NCBI RefSeq assembly: GCF_011174775.1
Contig: NZ_JAANHS010000001.1
Location: forward strand, 62,001-126,000
Reading direction: 5' to 3'
Source: Rhodobacter calidifons
Lineage (GTDB): Bacteria; Pseudomonadota; Alphaproteobacteria; Rhodobacterales; Rhodobacteraceae
Length of the DNA stretch: 64,000 nucleotides
The position numbers and the translations under genes are program-made. Below the pieces are notes generated by a model. The model did no database searches and was not told the origin of the DNA. It saw nothing but the letters and a program-made list of their open reading frames with translations. Below, piece after piece: positions 36,479 to 46,777 of this stretch. Numbering within the stretch: position 1 is the first letter of the stretch; the number at the start of each line of letters is the position of its first letter.

Positions 36479-37018
36479 TCATGTCGCCTCGTCCGGCGGA
36501 ATGATCGCGGCGGCAACCTCGTCCCGCGTCAGGGCGGCATCGCCGTTGCGGTCCAGCGACATCAGCGCCCGCAGCGCCTCTGCCTCCGCCTCGCCCAGCG
36601 CGCGCAGGGCCGCCGTCCGCCCAACCTCTGCCATCTCGACCGGGCTGATCCGCCCGTCGCCATCGCCATCTGCCGCGATGAACTGTCGTTCCATCCGGCC
36701 CCGCATCGCGGCGCTGGCCGCGCGCTGGCTGACCTTCAGCTCCGCGCGATCCAGCGCCCCGTCCCCGTCCAGGTCCATCGCCAGAAGGCGGCGCAAGGCC
36801 GATGCCCGCGCCCCGGCACGCTCCAGCGCGATATGGTCCTCGATCCCGGCTGCCGTCAGGCCCTGCGGCCCGCCGAACCCTGCGATCAGGTCGGTCACTT
36901 CGGCGACGAACCGGTCCGGGTCGCCCCCGACCCGCAGTTCGGCAAAGGAGTCCTGTGCCGAGGCGGCCCGCGCCAGCCCCATCGCCATCAGCACCGCCAT
37001 CATCATCCGCCGCCGCAT
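36479..37018 (-). CDS. Exported EF-hand calcium-binding protein
   Basis: 179 residues with a signal peptide (cleavage near ASA-QDS, residue 21). Three EF-hand loops are readable: DLDGDGALDRAE (82-93), DGDGDGRISPVE (117-128) and DRNGDAALTRDE (156-167), each with acidic residues at loop positions 1, 3, 5 and 12 except that the third has Asn/Asp variation. Probably a periplasmic calcium-binding protein of unknown role. Divergent from the GST genes. Confidence 0.83.
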   Translation of the reverse strand: MRRRMMMAVLMAMGLARAASAQDSFAELRVGGDPDRFVAEVTDLIAGFGGPQGLTAAGIEDHIALERAGARASALRRLLAMDLDGDGALDRAELKVSQRAASAAMRGRMERQFIAADGDGDGRISPVEMAEVGRTAALRALGEAEAEALRALMSLDRNGDAALTRDEVAAAIIPPDEAT

Positions 37019-37182
37019 CCCGACCTCCCTCGCCTGTCACGGCGCAGTCTGACCCGATCAGGGTTGCCAGACGGTTAACGCCGGAGGCCCCCAAGCGTCG
37101 AATGATTGCAGAGGGTCGCTTTTTTCGCAGCGATGTGCCCAGATTTGCGCAAGCCTGCCTCTGCCGCCTACGGAAGCCGCCG

Positions 37183-37863
37183 ATGTACACGCTGCACTAC
37201 GCCCCGGACAATGCCTCTCTCATCATCCGCCTGGTGCTGGATGGCGCGGGCATCCCCTACCGGACGGCGCTGGTGGACCGAAGGACGCGGCAACAGGACG
37301 GCCCCGCCTATCGCGCGCTGAACCCGACCGGGCTGATCCCGACGCTGGAAACGCCGGTGGGCCCTATCTCGGAAACCGGTGCGATCCTGTTGTGGCTGAC
37401 GGACACGCACAAGCTGGGGCCCGGCCCCGCCGACCCCGACCGCCCGGCCTTCCTGAAATGGCTGTTCTTCCTGTCGAACACCGCCCATGCCGACCTGCGC
37501 ACGATCTTCTACCCGCACCAGTACGCCCCCGCCGACGCCCATGCCGCGCATCACGAGATCATGTCGGCCCGGATGCTGCGCCACTTCGGCCTGCTCGACA
37601 GCGCGGCCGGGACGCATCCGGCCCTTTTCGCCGCCGGGCGGCCGCTGGGCGTCTATGCCGTGGTCCTGACCCGCTGGGCCGCACTTTACCCGGTGGACGG
37701 CCCGCGCTGGCTGGACCTGGCCGACTACCCGACCCTCGCCGCACTGGCCCGTGCGCAAGAGGCGCGCGTCGAGACCCCGGTCGTCGCCCGCGCCGAGGGC
37801 CTCGGCCCCCATCCCTTCACCAACCCCGAACAGCCAAACCCGCCGGAAGGATCTGTCCTGTGA
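37183..37863 (+). CDS. Glutathione S-transferase family protein (first of a tandem pair)
   Basis: 226 residues. N-terminal thioredoxin-fold domain (YTLHYAPDNASLIIRLVLDGAGIPYRTALVD) with the conserved cis-Pro region NPTGLIPTLET and the following SETGAILLWL glutathione-binding stretch, then an all-helical C-terminal domain. It shares the C-terminal signature EGLGPHPFTNP with the next GST, so the two are duplicates. Start at the ATG at 37183, where the domain begins. Substrate unknown. Confidence 0.85.
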   Translation: MYTLHYAPDNASLIIRLVLDGAGIPYRTALVDRRTRQQDGPAYRALNPTGLIPTLETPVGPISETGAILLWLTDTHKLGPGPADPDRPAFLKWLFFLSNTAHADLRTIFYPHQYAPADAHAAHHEIMSARMLRHFGLLDSAAGTHPALFAAGRPLGVYAVVLTRWAALYPVDGPRWLDLADYPTLAALARAQEARVETPVVARAEGLGPHPFTNPEQPNPPEGSVL

Positions 37864-38525
37864 CCCTGACCCTGCACCATGCGCCCGACTTCGCCTCGAC
37901 CATCGTCCGCTTCGCACTGGAGGAGCTGGAGCTGCCGCATACCCTGGCCATCGTCGACATCGAGGGCGGCGCTCTGGCAAGCCCGGAATACCGCCGCGTG
38001 AACCCCGTCGGGCTGATCCCGGCGCTGGAAACCGACGACGGCCCGATGTTCGAGACGGCGGCGATCCTGTTGTGGCTGGTGGACCGGACCGGGCGCCTTG
38101 GCCCCGGCCCGACCGATCCCGACCGCGGGGCGTTCCTGTCCTGGCTCTTCTTCACCTCGAATGCGCTGCACCAGGCGGCGCTGGCGATGTTCTACCCGCA
38201 CCGTCCGGCGGGCGAGGCGAACAGCGCCGCCGCCCAGGCCGCCGCGCAGGAACAGATCATCGCCCGGCTGGGCCTGATCGAGGCGATGCTGGCCGCCCAG
38301 GCGCCGCGCTGGCTGTCGCCCGATCATCCGGGCGTTCTGGGCTACTACATCGGCGTTCTGGTGCGCTGGCTGATCTTGCTGCCGCCCGCGCCCTACGGCA
38401 TCCGCATCGACGATTTCCCGCATCTCAAGGCCGTCCTCGCCGCACATGAATCGCGCCCCGCCGCCCTGCGCGTCGCGGCGTCGGACGGCCTTGGCCCCAC
38501 CCCTTTCACCAACCCGGGTTCCTGA
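37860..38525 (+). CDS. Glutathione S-transferase family protein (second of a tandem pair)
   Basis: 221 residues from a GTG start that overlaps the previous stop as GTGA. Same architecture as its neighbour: TLTLHHAPDFASTIVRFALEELELPHTL, NPVGLIPALET, ETAAILLWLVD, and a helical C-domain ending in DGLGPTPFTNP. A tandem duplication followed by divergence is evident. The start of the serine dehydratase gene overlaps its stop by one base, so all three genes are probably translated from one message. Confidence 0.85.
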   Translation: MTLTLHHAPDFASTIVRFALEELELPHTLAIVDIEGGALASPEYRRVNPVGLIPALETDDGPMFETAAILLWLVDRTGRLGPGPTDPDRGAFLSWLFFTSNALHQAALAMFYPHRPAGEANSAAAQAAAQEQIIARLGLIEAMLAAQAPRWLSPDHPGVLGYYIGVLVRWLILLPPAPYGIRIDDFPHLKAVLAAHESRPAALRVAASDGLGPTPFTNPGS

Positions 38526-39904
38526 TGTTCCTGTCCGTCTTCGACATGTTCAAGGTGGGCATCGGCCCGTCGTCGTCCCACACCATGGGCCCGATGGTCG
38601 CCGCCGCGCGCTTCCTTCAAACGATGCGCGCCTCGCCCTTCCATTTCCACGGCCTGCGCGCCTCGCTGCACGGCTCGCTTGCCTTCACCGGGGTCGGGCA
38701 TGCGACGGACCGGGCGACGATCCTCGGCCTCGCAGGCTTTGCGCCCGACACCTACGATGCGGAAAAGGCCGAGGCTACATTGGCCCGCATCAAGGAAACC
38801 CGCGTGATCGAGGCCCCGGGCCTTGGCACCCTTGCCTTTGACCCGACAAAGGACCTGACCTTCGACTACGGCCCCGCCCTGCCCGGCCACGCAAACGGCA
38901 TGATCCTCAAGGCGACCGATGCCCAGGGCGACGTGATCCTTGAGGAAACCTACTACTCCATCGGCGGCGGCTTCGTGCTGACCGCGGGCGAACTGGCCGA
39001 GGCCGGGGGCGCGAAGGCCAAGGCCCGCGCCGATGTGCCCTACCCGTTCGAGACGGCGGCCGAAATGCTGGAGATGGCCAGGCGGTCGGGCCTGACCATC
39101 GCCCGGATGAAGCGCGCGAACGAGCTGACGTTCCGCTCTGCCACGGAGCTGGACCAGGGCATCAACCGCATCTGGCAGGTGATGAACGACTGCATCAACC
39201 GCGGCATGAAGGGCGAAGGCATCCTGCCCGGCGGCCTCAAGGTCCGCAGACGGGCCAAGGGCATCCACGATGCGCTTCTGGCCGAACGCGGGCTGAACCT
39301 GACCCCGCCGCACACGATCAACGACTGGATGTCGCTCTACGCGATGGCCGTGAACGAGGAAAACGCCGCCGGCGGCCAAGTCGTCACCGCACCAACGAAC
39401 GGGGCCGCTGGCGTCGTCCCGGCGGTCCTGCGCTACTACCTCGACCACGTCCCGGGTGCCTCGACGGCCCGGGTGGGCGATTTCCTTCTGACCGCTGCGG
39501 CCATCGGCGGCCTGTGCAAGCACAACGCCTCGATCTCGGGCGCGGAATGCGGCTGCCAGGCCGAGGTGGGCAGCGCCGCCGCCATGGCCGCCGCAGGCCT
39601 CTGTGCCGTCCTGGGCGGGACCCCGGAACAGGTGGAAAACGCCGCCGAGATCGCGCTGGAGCACCACCTCGGCATGACCTGCGACCCGGTGAAGGGTCTG
39701 GTGCAGGTGCCCTGCATCGAACGGAACGGCCTCGGCGCGATCAAGGCGGTCTCCGCCGCCTCTCTTTCCCTGCGCGGTGACGGCCAGCACCTCGTCTCCC
39801 TCGACGTCTGCATCGAGACGATGCGCCAGACGGGCCGAGACATGCACGAGAAATACAAGGAAACCAGCCTCGGCGGCCTTGCCGTCAACGTCCCGAACTG
39901 CTGA
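38525..39904 (+). CDS. sdaA: L-serine ammonia-lyase (single-chain, Fe-S dependent)
   Basis: 459 residues. Deaminates L-serine to pyruvate and ammonia. N-terminal beta domain ([19 protein letters not shown]) fused to the alpha domain with [25 protein letters not shown] and the cysteines that ligate the [4Fe-4S] cluster ([36 protein letters not shown]). Length matches SdaA/SdaB. Why it is coupled to two GST genes is not obvious. Confidence 0.92.
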   Translation: MFLSVFDMFKVGIGPSSSHTMGPMVAAARFLQTMRASPFHFHGLRASLHGSLAFTGVGHATDRATILGLAGFAPDTYDAEKAEATLARIKETRVIEAPGLGTLAFDPTKDLTFDYGPALPGHANGMILKATDAQGDVILEETYYSIGGGFVLTAGELAEAGGAKAKARADVPYPFETAAEMLEMARRSGLTIARMKRANELTFRSATELDQGINRIWQVMNDCINRGMKGEGILPGGLKVRRRAKGIHDALLAERGLNLTPPHTINDWMSLYAMAVNEENAAGGQVVTAPTNGAAGVVPAVLRYYLDHVPGASTARVGDFLLTAAAIGGLCKHNASISGAECGCQAEVGSAAAMAAAGLCAVLGGTPEQVENAAEIALEHHLGMTCDPVKGLVQVPCIERNGLGAIKAVSAASLSLRGDGQHLVSLDVCIETMRQTGRDMHEKYKETSLGGLAVNVPNC

Positions 39905-40080
39905 CCGAAGGGTGCCTCCGACGGGAGGATTCGGGGGCAGCGCCCCCATCGCCCGAGGAGGAGGCGCAGGCCGACGACGAGACGAAAGGCTTGCGCGTCA
40001 GCGCTCAATTTGAAACCCGCCCCGCAAGCGATGTCGCTTTCAGGCAGGCAGCGCCCCTGCGCAACAGCTAGCCAAGGGTC

Positions 40081-41019
40081 ATGACCCGCGACACCACCCT
40101 TCAGGGCGTCGTCCTGATGCTTGCCTTCTGCGTGATCGCGCCCATGCTGGACGTCTCCGCCAAACTCGCCGCCGAGGCCGGGATGCCCGTGGGCCAGGTC
40201 ACCGCCGCGCGCTTCGTGGTGCAGACCGCCCTCATGCTGCCCGTGGTGCTGGTCCTGCGCCTGCCGCTGGGGATTGACTTGCGCGCACTGGGCTACACCA
40301 CGCTGCGCGCGCTGTTCCTCCTCGTCTCGACCTTCGCCTTCGTCTCGGCCATCGCGTTCATGCCCATCGCCGATGCCCTGGCCATCGTCTTCGTCGAGCC
40401 CTTCATCCTGCTGATCCTGGGGTCATTCCTGTTCGGCGACCAGGTCGGTCCCCGCCGCATCGCCGCCTGTGCGGTGGGGTTTGTCGGCGCGATGTTCGTG
40501 ATCCAGCCCTCGCTTGCCGCCTTCGGCCTGGTGGCGCTCTGGCCGCTCGCCACCGCTTTCCTCTTCGCCTTCTACATGCTGGTCACCCGCGCGATTTCCG
40601 CCTGGATGCATCCGGTGACGATGCAGTTCCACACCTCCTGGACCGGGCTTCTCCTCTGCCTTCCCATCATGCTTCTGGCCGAGGGTTCCGGCATCCCGTC
40701 GCTCGACCCGATCTGGCCCGAAGGCTGGACCTGGCTCTGGCTGTTCGGCGTCGGCTTCTGGGCCGCGGTCAGCCATATGTGCATGACCTACGCGCTGAAA
40801 TTCGCGCCTTCGGCCACGCTTGCACCGCTGCACTATGTCGAGATCGTGACCGCCGTGATCCTGGGCTACCTGATCTTCGACGACTTCCCGAACCGGCTGA
40901 CCTGGATCGGCATCGCGATCATTGTCTCCTCGGGCCTCTACATCATCCACCGCGAGCGGCTGGCCGCGCAAACCAAGCGCCAGACCCCTGCGGTCACGGC
41001 GTTGACCGAAGCGCCCTGA
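40081..41019 (+). CDS. DMT-superfamily (EamA) transporter
   Basis: 312 residues with about ten transmembrane helices in two EamA repeats; AARFVVQTALMLPVV and PLHYVEIVTAVILGYLIFDDFP are typical of the family (RhaT/YdcZ/EamA-like exporters). Probably a metabolite exporter of unknown substrate. Its last 26 bases overlap the 3' end of the convergent thiamine pyrophosphokinase gene. Confidence 0.85.
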   Translation: MTRDTTLQGVVLMLAFCVIAPMLDVSAKLAAEAGMPVGQVTAARFVVQTALMLPVVLVLRLPLGIDLRALGYTTLRALFLLVSTFAFVSAIAFMPIADALAIVFVEPFILLILGSFLFGDQVGPRRIAACAVGFVGAMFVIQPSLAAFGLVALWPLATAFLFAFYMLVTRAISAWMHPVTMQFHTSWTGLLLCLPIMLLAEGSGIPSLDPIWPEGWTWLWLFGVGFWAAVSHMCMTYALKFAPSATLAPLHYVEIVTAVILGYLIFDDFPNRLTWIGIAIIVSSGLYIIHRERLAAQTKRQTPAVTALTEAP

Positions 41020-41662
41020 TTGCCGCATCGAGGCGCCTGCGGGGCAGGATCACCAGCATCCCCGGCCGGTCGAATTCCAGCACCACCCGCGGCGCCGTGA
41101 CCCGGTTCGAGGTGCCGATCATCCCGTCCGGCGCAAAGTCGATGCCCGAGATCGGCCATTCCAGCCCCTCGCTCTGCCCGGTCACGGGGGCCATCGGGAA
41201 CAGCGACAGGGGCTCGCCCGGCCGCAGGTCCATGGTCAGGCGGGGCGGGGCGGCAAAGGCGAAATCCTTCGGGCCAAGCAGGATGCAGCGCCGATGGGCC
41301 TGCGCGATCAGCGTGGCGAAGGCCGCCAGGCCATGATCCATGCGCGCGCCGGCAAAGCCGAGCGCCAGGACCAGCGGCGCCGCGATCAGCCGCAGCGCCT
41401 TGTCGAAATCGGTCGTCACCTGCTCGGCCACAAGGTGCTGACGGGCCGCGGGAACCGCCCGCCGGGCGGCCGGGGAAATCGAGTCCATGTCGCCGATCAC
41501 CGCCTCCGGCATGACCCCCAGCTGCAACAGCCGGTCCGCCCCGCCGTCGGCCGCGACCGCCACCGGCGCCCGGGCCAGGGCCAGGGCCAGATCCCGCGCG
41601 GGGATCGGGCCTCCCCCGGCCAGTGTCACACCATGGGTTGACTGGACAATCGGTGAATTCAT
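40994..41662 (-). CDS. thiN: Thiamine pyrophosphokinase
   Basis: 222 residues. Makes thiamine diphosphate from thiamine and ATP. AADGGADRLLQLGVMPEAVIGDMDSIS contains the hallmark DGGADRL and GDMDS motifs, and TTDFDKAL follows; the C-terminal beta domain is present but weakly conserved (NRVTAPRVVLEF). Start at ATG 41662 where similarity begins; no good ribosome site is visible, so an ATG 17 codons upstream remains possible. Confidence 0.85.
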   Translation of the reverse strand: MNSPIVQSTHGVTLAGGGPIPARDLALALARAPVAVAADGGADRLLQLGVMPEAVIGDMDSISPAARRAVPAARQHLVAEQVTTDFDKALRLIAAPLVLALGFAGARMDHGLAAFATLIAQAHRRCILLGPKDFAFAAPPRLTMDLRPGEPLSLFPMAPVTGQSEGLEWPISGIDFAPDGMIGTSNRVTAPRVVLEFDRPGMLVILPRRRLDAAIRALRSTP

Positions 41663-41798
41663 GTAAGACTGTATCCAATTAAGGCAGATTTCCCGCGCTG
41701 CGGCCACAATCAATCCATCAAATTACCCCGGTCTGTCCATGCAATAGGACGATGTCCGGCACTAACGTGAGACGACCAAGGCGAAAGGCTGTCCAGTC

Positions 41799-44129
41799 AT
41801 GACCAGTGAAAGCAAGATCCTGACCGTATCCTACGGGACTTTCAGCTGCACGCTGGAAGGGTTCGATAATCCCTTCGACACGATGAAGGCGATTGCGGAA
41901 TACTTCCGGGATCTTGCGGCCCAGGATCGCCATTTCGGCGCCGAACCGCCGCCGCCGGATGCTGCGATGCTGCACCGGCTGGCCGAGCGCGAGGTGGCCC
42001 GTCTGGCTGACGGAATGGCCAGGCGCGACGATGCCGCGCAGGACGAGGCGCCGGACGGAGCCCGGCCGGCCGAGCCCTCGGTCACGCCGCGCATCCAGCT
42101 CAATCAGGCGCCCGCCCGGCGCCGTGCCCGCCTTGCGGACGAGGCCGGGCATCCGGGGGAAGAGGATGCCAGCAGCGACGAACCCGCGCTGCGGGATGTC
42201 ATCCCGGAAGGCGTCGCCGCCAAGCTGACCCGCATTCGCCGGTCGGTGCAACCTTTGGCCGCCGATCTGGCCGCAGGCGCGGCTGACGCGCTGACCGAAG
42301 AACTACCGGATGCGGACCTGCCGGTGCCGCAGGACCGCGCCCCGGCAGAGGCCGCAGACACCGGGCTGGATGCGACCGGCATCGCCTTCGAGGCCGAGTC
42401 TCCGGCGTCCGAGGAAGGGGACATGCTTCTTGAGGCCGACGGCGAGGCTGCGGGTGCCGGGGAAGCCGACGCCGCGGTTGACGCATGGACGCTCGAGGTG
42501 CCGGTTGACGAGCCGTTGGCACCGGCCGCCGTCGAGACCATCCGGGACGAGGGTCCGGAAATGGTCGCGCGGCTTGGCGCGCTGGTCGCGGACGAACACA
42601 GCGCCTCGGCGCCCGCAGCCGCCGACGCGGACGCCTTCGATCCGTTCAACGACGCCGCGTTCGGCGCGCTTCAGCTCGAAGAGGCCTTCACCGAGGCCAC
42701 CGACCTGTCCGATCTGGCCGCGCTTGACGGCAGGGTGCCGGAGTCCGCCGGATCGGTCGCTGCCATGGATCGTGCCGGGGTCGAGCCGCCCTTGCTCGAG
42801 GAGGTGGCCTTTGCCGCAGCTGAGGGTTCGACCGATGCGGTTGCGCTGGCTGCGGAAGACCCGCTTCCCGAGGATTTCGCTGCCGCCGGTGACGAACTGC
42901 CCGAGGCGGATGTTGCCTTCTTCCGGAAGGAAGCCGACGATCCGGCCATGCTTGAGCAGCCGGTCCGCACGGGTCGTGCCGACGCGGACCTTACCGAGGA
43001 CACCGCACCTCTGGCAGCCGAGCCGCCGGTCGAAACCGTTGCCGCCCTTGACGCGCCCGCGCCTGACGCCCTTCAGCCCGATGCAAGGGCCACCAGGCGG
43101 TCGCGCCGGCTGAATTCGCGGGTCGTGCGGCTGCATCCCGATCCGGAAGGCGATCCTGCCGCTGCGGGGCTGGACCGGGAAAGCGAATCGCAAGAGATCG
43201 CCCGTCTCATGCAGCAGGCCGAAGAGGTCATGGCCGAAGAGACCAACCGTCGGCGGCAGGAAGCCCTGTCGCGCCTGAAGGCCGCCGTGGCCTCCACCGA
43301 GGCCGACCGCGCCGATCTGGACTATGAGGCGCCGCGCGCCGACGTGAAACTCGATCCCTACCGCGACGATCTGGCCGAAGCGATCCAGCCGGACGAACCC
43401 GAAGCACCGGCAGCGCCGGCCGAGGTCAGGCCGACCCGGCGCAAGTCGGTCAGCATCCGCCCGCAGGAACCGCGGCCGGGCACGATCCGGCCCGGCATGA
43501 TCAGCCCGCCGCCGCTGGTCCTGGTGTCCGAACAGCGCATCGACCGGGTGAGCCCGGCCGCCGCTGCTGCTTCAGCTTCCGCTCCTATTCCGGCTGCCGC
43601 CCAGGCACCGGCCCCCTCGATGGCGCCGGCCGCGCCCGGTATCGCGCCGGCCAGTCCCGACGGCCAGCCGATGGTGGCGCTGCGCACCGGGCGGCTTTCC
43701 GGTGCCATCGGCGCAGGTGCCGCGGTTGCCGCATCTGCGTCACCGGCCCGCAACATCGTGCTGGAAAAGCCCTCCTACGGCACCGCTGCCGAAGTGGCCG
43801 ATGACGAGGACCTCGCAGAGGACAGCGCCGCGATCGACGACTCCGGCCTCGCCGCCTTTGCCGAGACGGTCGGCGCCCAGTCCATGGCCGAGCTTCTGGA
43901 GGCGGCGGCGGCCTACGCGACCTGCGTCGAGAAGCGCAGCCAGTTCACCCGCCCGCAACTGATGCGGCGGATGATCGCCAGCGCGGGCGGCAAGCCGGTC
44001 AGCCGCGAAGACGGCCTGCGCAGCTTCGGCACGCTTCTGCGGACCGGCCGGATCGAGAAGGTGACGCGCGGGCATTACAGCCTGGCCGAAACCTCGCCCT
44101 ACCTGGCCGAGGCCCGTCGCCTGAGCTGA
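41799..44129 (+). CDS. Large acidic Ala/Glu/Asp-rich protein of unknown function
   Basis: 776 residues. N-terminal block (1-75) [47 protein letters not shown] is well ordered and recalls the start of uncharacterised Rhodobacterales proteins. Residues about 75-690 are low complexity, strongly acidic and rich in Ala, Pro, Asp and Glu, with short basic patches such as [16 protein letters not shown] and ATRRSR. The C-terminal block (about 690-776) has [30 protein letters not shown] and [22 protein letters not shown], which looks like a winged-helix module. No signal peptide or membrane helix. It stands alone, preceded by a promoter-sized gap and followed by the convergent DUF2842 gene. I cannot assign a function. 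Confidence 0.8.
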   Translation: MTSESKILTVSYGTFSCTLEGFDNPFDTMKAIAEYFRDLAAQDRHFGAEPPPPDAAMLHRLAEREVARLADGMARRDDAAQDEAPDGARPAEPSVTPRIQLNQAPARRRARLADEAGHPGEEDASSDEPALRDVIPEGVAAKLTRIRRSVQPLAADLAAGAADALTEELPDADLPVPQDRAPAEAADTGLDATGIAFEAESPASEEGDMLLEADGEAAGAGEADAAVDAWTLEVPVDEPLAPAAVETIRDEGPEMVARLGALVADEHSASAPAAADADAFDPFNDAAFGALQLEEAFTEATDLSDLAALDGRVPESAGSVAAMDRAGVEPPLLEEVAFAAAEGSTDAVALAAEDPLPEDFAAAGDELPEADVAFFRKEADDPAMLEQPVRTGRADADLTEDTAPLAAEPPVETVAALDAPAPDALQPDARATRRSRRLNSRVVRLHPDPEGDPAAAGLDRESESQEIARLMQQAEEVMAEETNRRRQEALSRLKAAVASTEADRADLDYEAPRADVKLDPYRDDLAEAIQPDEPEAPAAPAEVRPTRRKSVSIRPQEPRPGTIRPGMISPPPLVLVSEQRIDRVSPAAAAASASAPIPAAAQAPAPSMAPAAPGIAPASPDGQPMVALRTGRLSGAIGAGAAVAASASPARNIVLEKPSYGTAAEVADDEDLAEDSAAIDDSGLAAFAETVGAQSMAELLEAAAAYATCVEKRSQFTRPQLMRRMIASAGGKPVSREDGLRSFGTLLRTGRIEKVTRGHYSLAETSPYLAEARRLS

Positions 44130-44155
44130 GCCTTTCGCAAATCCTGGCAACCGGT

Positions 44156-44401
44156 TCAGACGGACGGGCCCTGCCCGTCCGTCTTTTCCGCATCAGGGTC
44201 CGGCTGGCCGATCCCGCGGAAGACAAAGCGGAACGGCAGGATCCACAGAAACCCCAGCGCGACGTAGATCGCCAGTTCCACCAGGACCGACGGCCGCTCG
44301 ATCAGCCCGACCAGCGTCACCGCCGCAACGACGTATATCGGCATCCCGACCAGCAGGATCACCAGCGCCCAGCGCCTGCGGGCCTTGTAGCTCAACGCCA
44401 T
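44156..44401 (-). CDS. DUF2842-family small membrane protein
   Basis: 81 residues, two transmembrane helices (about 11-31 and 40-60) with LSYKARRRWALVILLVGMPIYVV at the start and WILPFRFVFRGIGQPDPDA near the end, the DUF2842 pattern restricted to alphaproteobacteria. Function unknown. Downstream of purA on the same strand. Confidence 0.85.
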   Translation of the reverse strand: MALSYKARRRWALVILLVGMPIYVVAAVTLVGLIERPSVLVELAIYVALGFLWILPFRFVFRGIGQPDPDAEKTDGQGPSV

Positions 44402-44419
44402 CGCATCTCTCCCCGCACC

Positions 44420-44487
44420 GCTCCTCGCTTCCTTCGGTCGCTCCTCGCCTTCCCGCGAAGAGAAGGCGAAGCCGCACGAAGAGCCCG
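44420..44487. repeat. Inverted-repeat element between purA and the DUF2842 gene, family member 2
   Basis: Begins with GCTCCTCG and TTCGG as at 29163 and 58547, contains a second GCTCCTCG at 44440-44447, and has a perfect stem CGCCTTC (44446-44452)/GAAGGCG (44462-44468). It lies just after the purA stop and could terminate or stabilise the purA message. Confidence 0.5.
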
Positions 44488-44492
44488 CCCGT

Positions 44493-45785
44493 TCAGTCCG
44501 CGAAGGGGTCGGTCACCAGGATGGTGTCGTCCCGCTCGGGAGAGGTGGACACTAGCGCGACCGGGCACTGGATCAACTCCTCGATCCGCCGCACATACTT
44601 GATCGCCGCCCCCGGCAGCTGCGCCCAGGACCGCGCCCCGGCGGTGGTCTCCGACCAGCCTTCCATCTCTTCGTAGACGGGCCGGCAGCGCGCCTGTTCA
44701 TCCGCCGCGATGGGCAGGTAATCCAGCCGCTTGCCGTCCAGCTCATAGCCCACGCAGATCTTCAGCCGTTCGAAACCGTCCAGCACGTCCAGCTTGGTCA
44801 GCGCGATCCCCGAAACGCCCGAGGTGGCACAGGTCTGCCGCACCAAGACCGCATCGAACCAGCCGCAGCGCCGCTTGCGGCCCGTCACCGTGCCGAATTC
44901 ATGCCCGCGCTCGCCCAGCCTTTCGCCATCCGCATCATGCAACTCTGCCGGGAACGGCCCCTCGCCCACCCGCGTCGTATAGGCCTTCACGATCCCCAGC
45001 ACGAAGTCGATGGCCGTGGGCCCCACCCCCGTCCCGGTCGCCGCCTGCCCGGCAATGGTGTTGGAGGACGTCACATAGGGATAGGTCCCGTAATCGATAT
45101 CCAGAAGCGAGCCCTGTGCGCCCTCGAACAGGATGCGCTTGCCCGCCCGCCGTGCCTCGGTCAGCACCTTCCAGACCGGGCCGGCATAGGGCTTCAGCTT
45201 CGGCGCGATCTCCAGCAGCTGCGCCTTCAGCGCCGCGGGGTCCACCGGCTCCAGCCCCAGCCCGGCGCGCAGCGCGTTGTGGTGGGTCAGAAGCCGCCCG
45301 ATCCGCGTCTCCAGCGTCGCCGTGTCGAACAGATCCGCCACCCGGATCGCCCGGCGTCCCACCTTGTCCTCATAGGCCGGGCCGATCCCGCGCCCGGTGG
45401 TCCCGATCTTGGCGACAGTCGTCTGCGCCTCGCGCCCCCGGTCCAGCTCGCCATGGATCGGCAGGATCAGCGAGGCGTTCTCGGCCAGCATCAGGTTCTC
45501 GGGGCCGATCTCCACCCCCTGGCCGCGCAGCTTCTCGATCTCGGCCACCAGATGCCAGGGGTCCACCACCACGCCGTTGCCGATGACCGACAGCTTGCCC
45601 GGCCGCACGATGCCACTGGGAAGAAGCGACAGCTTGTAGACCGTGTTCCCGATGACAAGGGTATGGCCTGCGTTATGCCCGCCCTGGAACCGCGCGATCA
45701 CATCGGCGCGCTCGCTCAGCCAGTCGACGAGCTTGCCCTTGCCCTCATCGCCCCACTGGGCACCCACCACGACGACGTTGGCCAT
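44493..45785 (-). CDS. purA: Adenylosuccinate synthase
   Basis: 430 residues. First step from IMP to AMP: joins IMP and aspartate using GTP. N-terminal [16 protein letters not shown] (GDEGKGK at 12-18), GGHNAGHT, the [13 protein letters not shown] loop and the C-terminal [17 protein letters not shown] are all canonical, and the length matches the family. Confidence 0.95.
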   Translation of the reverse strand: MANVVVVGAQWGDEGKGKLVDWLSERADVIARFQGGHNAGHTLVIGNTVYKLSLLPSGIVRPGKLSVIGNGVVVDPWHLVAEIEKLRGQGVEIGPENLMLAENASLILPIHGELDRGREAQTTVAKIGTTGRGIGPAYEDKVGRRAIRVADLFDTATLETRIGRLLTHHNALRAGLGLEPVDPAALKAQLLEIAPKLKPYAGPVWKVLTEARRAGKRILFEGAQGSLLDIDYGTYPYVTSSNTIAGQAATGTGVGPTAIDFVLGIVKAYTTRVGEGPFPAELHDADGERLGERGHEFGTVTGRKRRCGWFDAVLVRQTCATSGVSGIALTKLDVLDGFERLKICVGYELDGKRLDYLPIAADEQARCRPVYEEMEGWSETTAGARSWAQLPGAAIKYVRRIEELIQCPVALVSTSPERDDTILVTDPFAD

Positions 45786-46167
45786 TCCGATCTCCCCGGA
45801 CTACGATCAAACCACGGGGGGTATAGCGACCGGGCGGCGCAGGGGAAACCCTCGAAACGCGCGCGCAGCCTGCGCGGCATGGCTGGCCCCGCCCGGTCGG
45901 CCAAGGGCAGGCAAATCCGGGCAATCGGTCGGCCACCCGCGGCGTCGGCAGTCCGACGATCCACCGGCAGCCGCAGATGCTGCACCGACCGCGCGGCACT
46001 CATCCAGGCCAGGAACCAGTCAACATCCAGAGGCCACGGAGAGTCGCAGCCACAGGTCCGCCGGGGCCGGATCATGCCAGGACACCTCCGTCGCAGCCCC
46101 TGCCACGGCTGCCGACAGGGGCCGACAGGGATAGCATGGGCCGACCGCATTCCCGGGGGGCACCAGC
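45786..46167. other. Intergenic region upstream of purA
   Basis: About 380 bases with no supported gene on either strand. It must contain the purA promoter. Long frames cross it in the antisense direction but have no ribosome site, no family resemblance and erratic composition. The 3' part leads into the frameshifted gene at 46168. Confidence 0.5.
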
Positions 46168-46590
46168 ATGGGCATCCTTCCGCGCTGCCTTGGCGCTTTC
46201 CTGCTGCTGACGGCAAGCTTGAACCCGACCTCGTGGAACATGTCATCCGGGCGCGCAGCGCCCGGGCCGACCCGACGCCCCTCGCCGTCCTCCTCGGCCT
46301 GATCCACGCGGTCCTCGTCATGGTCTGCGCGGTGGCCACCCTGCGCTCGATCGGCCTCCTCGGCGCCCTGGTGATCGTGGCGATCTTCGCTGCGGGCCTC
46401 CGGGTGCTGAGCGACCGGGGCCTGATCGGCCTCGACAATTCCACCCCGAACACCCGGCTTGCGATCCCCGCCCTCTCGCTGGTCCTAAGCATCGGCATGA
46501 GCTGGTCGATCCTGCGCCGGCGCCTCTCGGACCCGCAGACCACCGACGAGATGCACGGCCGGCGCCGTTCTCCCGCCCCTTCCATCTTGC
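46168..46590 (+). pseudogene. Frameshifted small membrane-protein gene (DUF6524-like)
   Basis: The ATG at 46168 reads MGILPRCLGAFLLLTASLNPTSWN and then leaves the family pattern; from about 46239 the next frame back reads HVIRARSARADPTPLAVLLGLIHAVLVMVCAVATLRSIG...GLDNSTPNTRLAIPALSLVLSIGMSWSILRRRLS. Together these give the N-terminus, three hydrophobic helices and the SWSIxRRRLSG end of a Rhodobacterales protein of about 130 residues that I recall as DUF6524. One missing base in AAC(C)ATG would restore the frame. In addition, the second frame has no stop near the expected end and runs on through the repeat at 46589-46623 into secG, so a second lesion is likely. Sequencing error at the first site cannot be excluded. 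Confidence 0.65.
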
Positions 46591-46623
46591 CCATGGCCCA
46601 AATACTCCCGCCGGAGGCATCCG
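46589..46623. repeat. Short dispersed repeat, copy 2
   Basis: Near-identical to 1877-1911, in the same orientation. It lies where the frameshifted gene at 46168 would be expected to end, and may have replaced its native stop codon. Confidence 0.6.
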
Positions 46624-46777
46624 ACACCTCCGCCATCCCCCCGTCCCGGCCCCGGGCCCGCGGCAGCGCCGTCCGAGCGGCTCGATGCCGCGAGGACGGC
46701 TCCCCCGCCAAGGAAGCCGACCCTTGCGCCCCGGCCCCCTTCCGCCTAGATAGGCGCGTCAGCTTCCGGGAAGGCCC

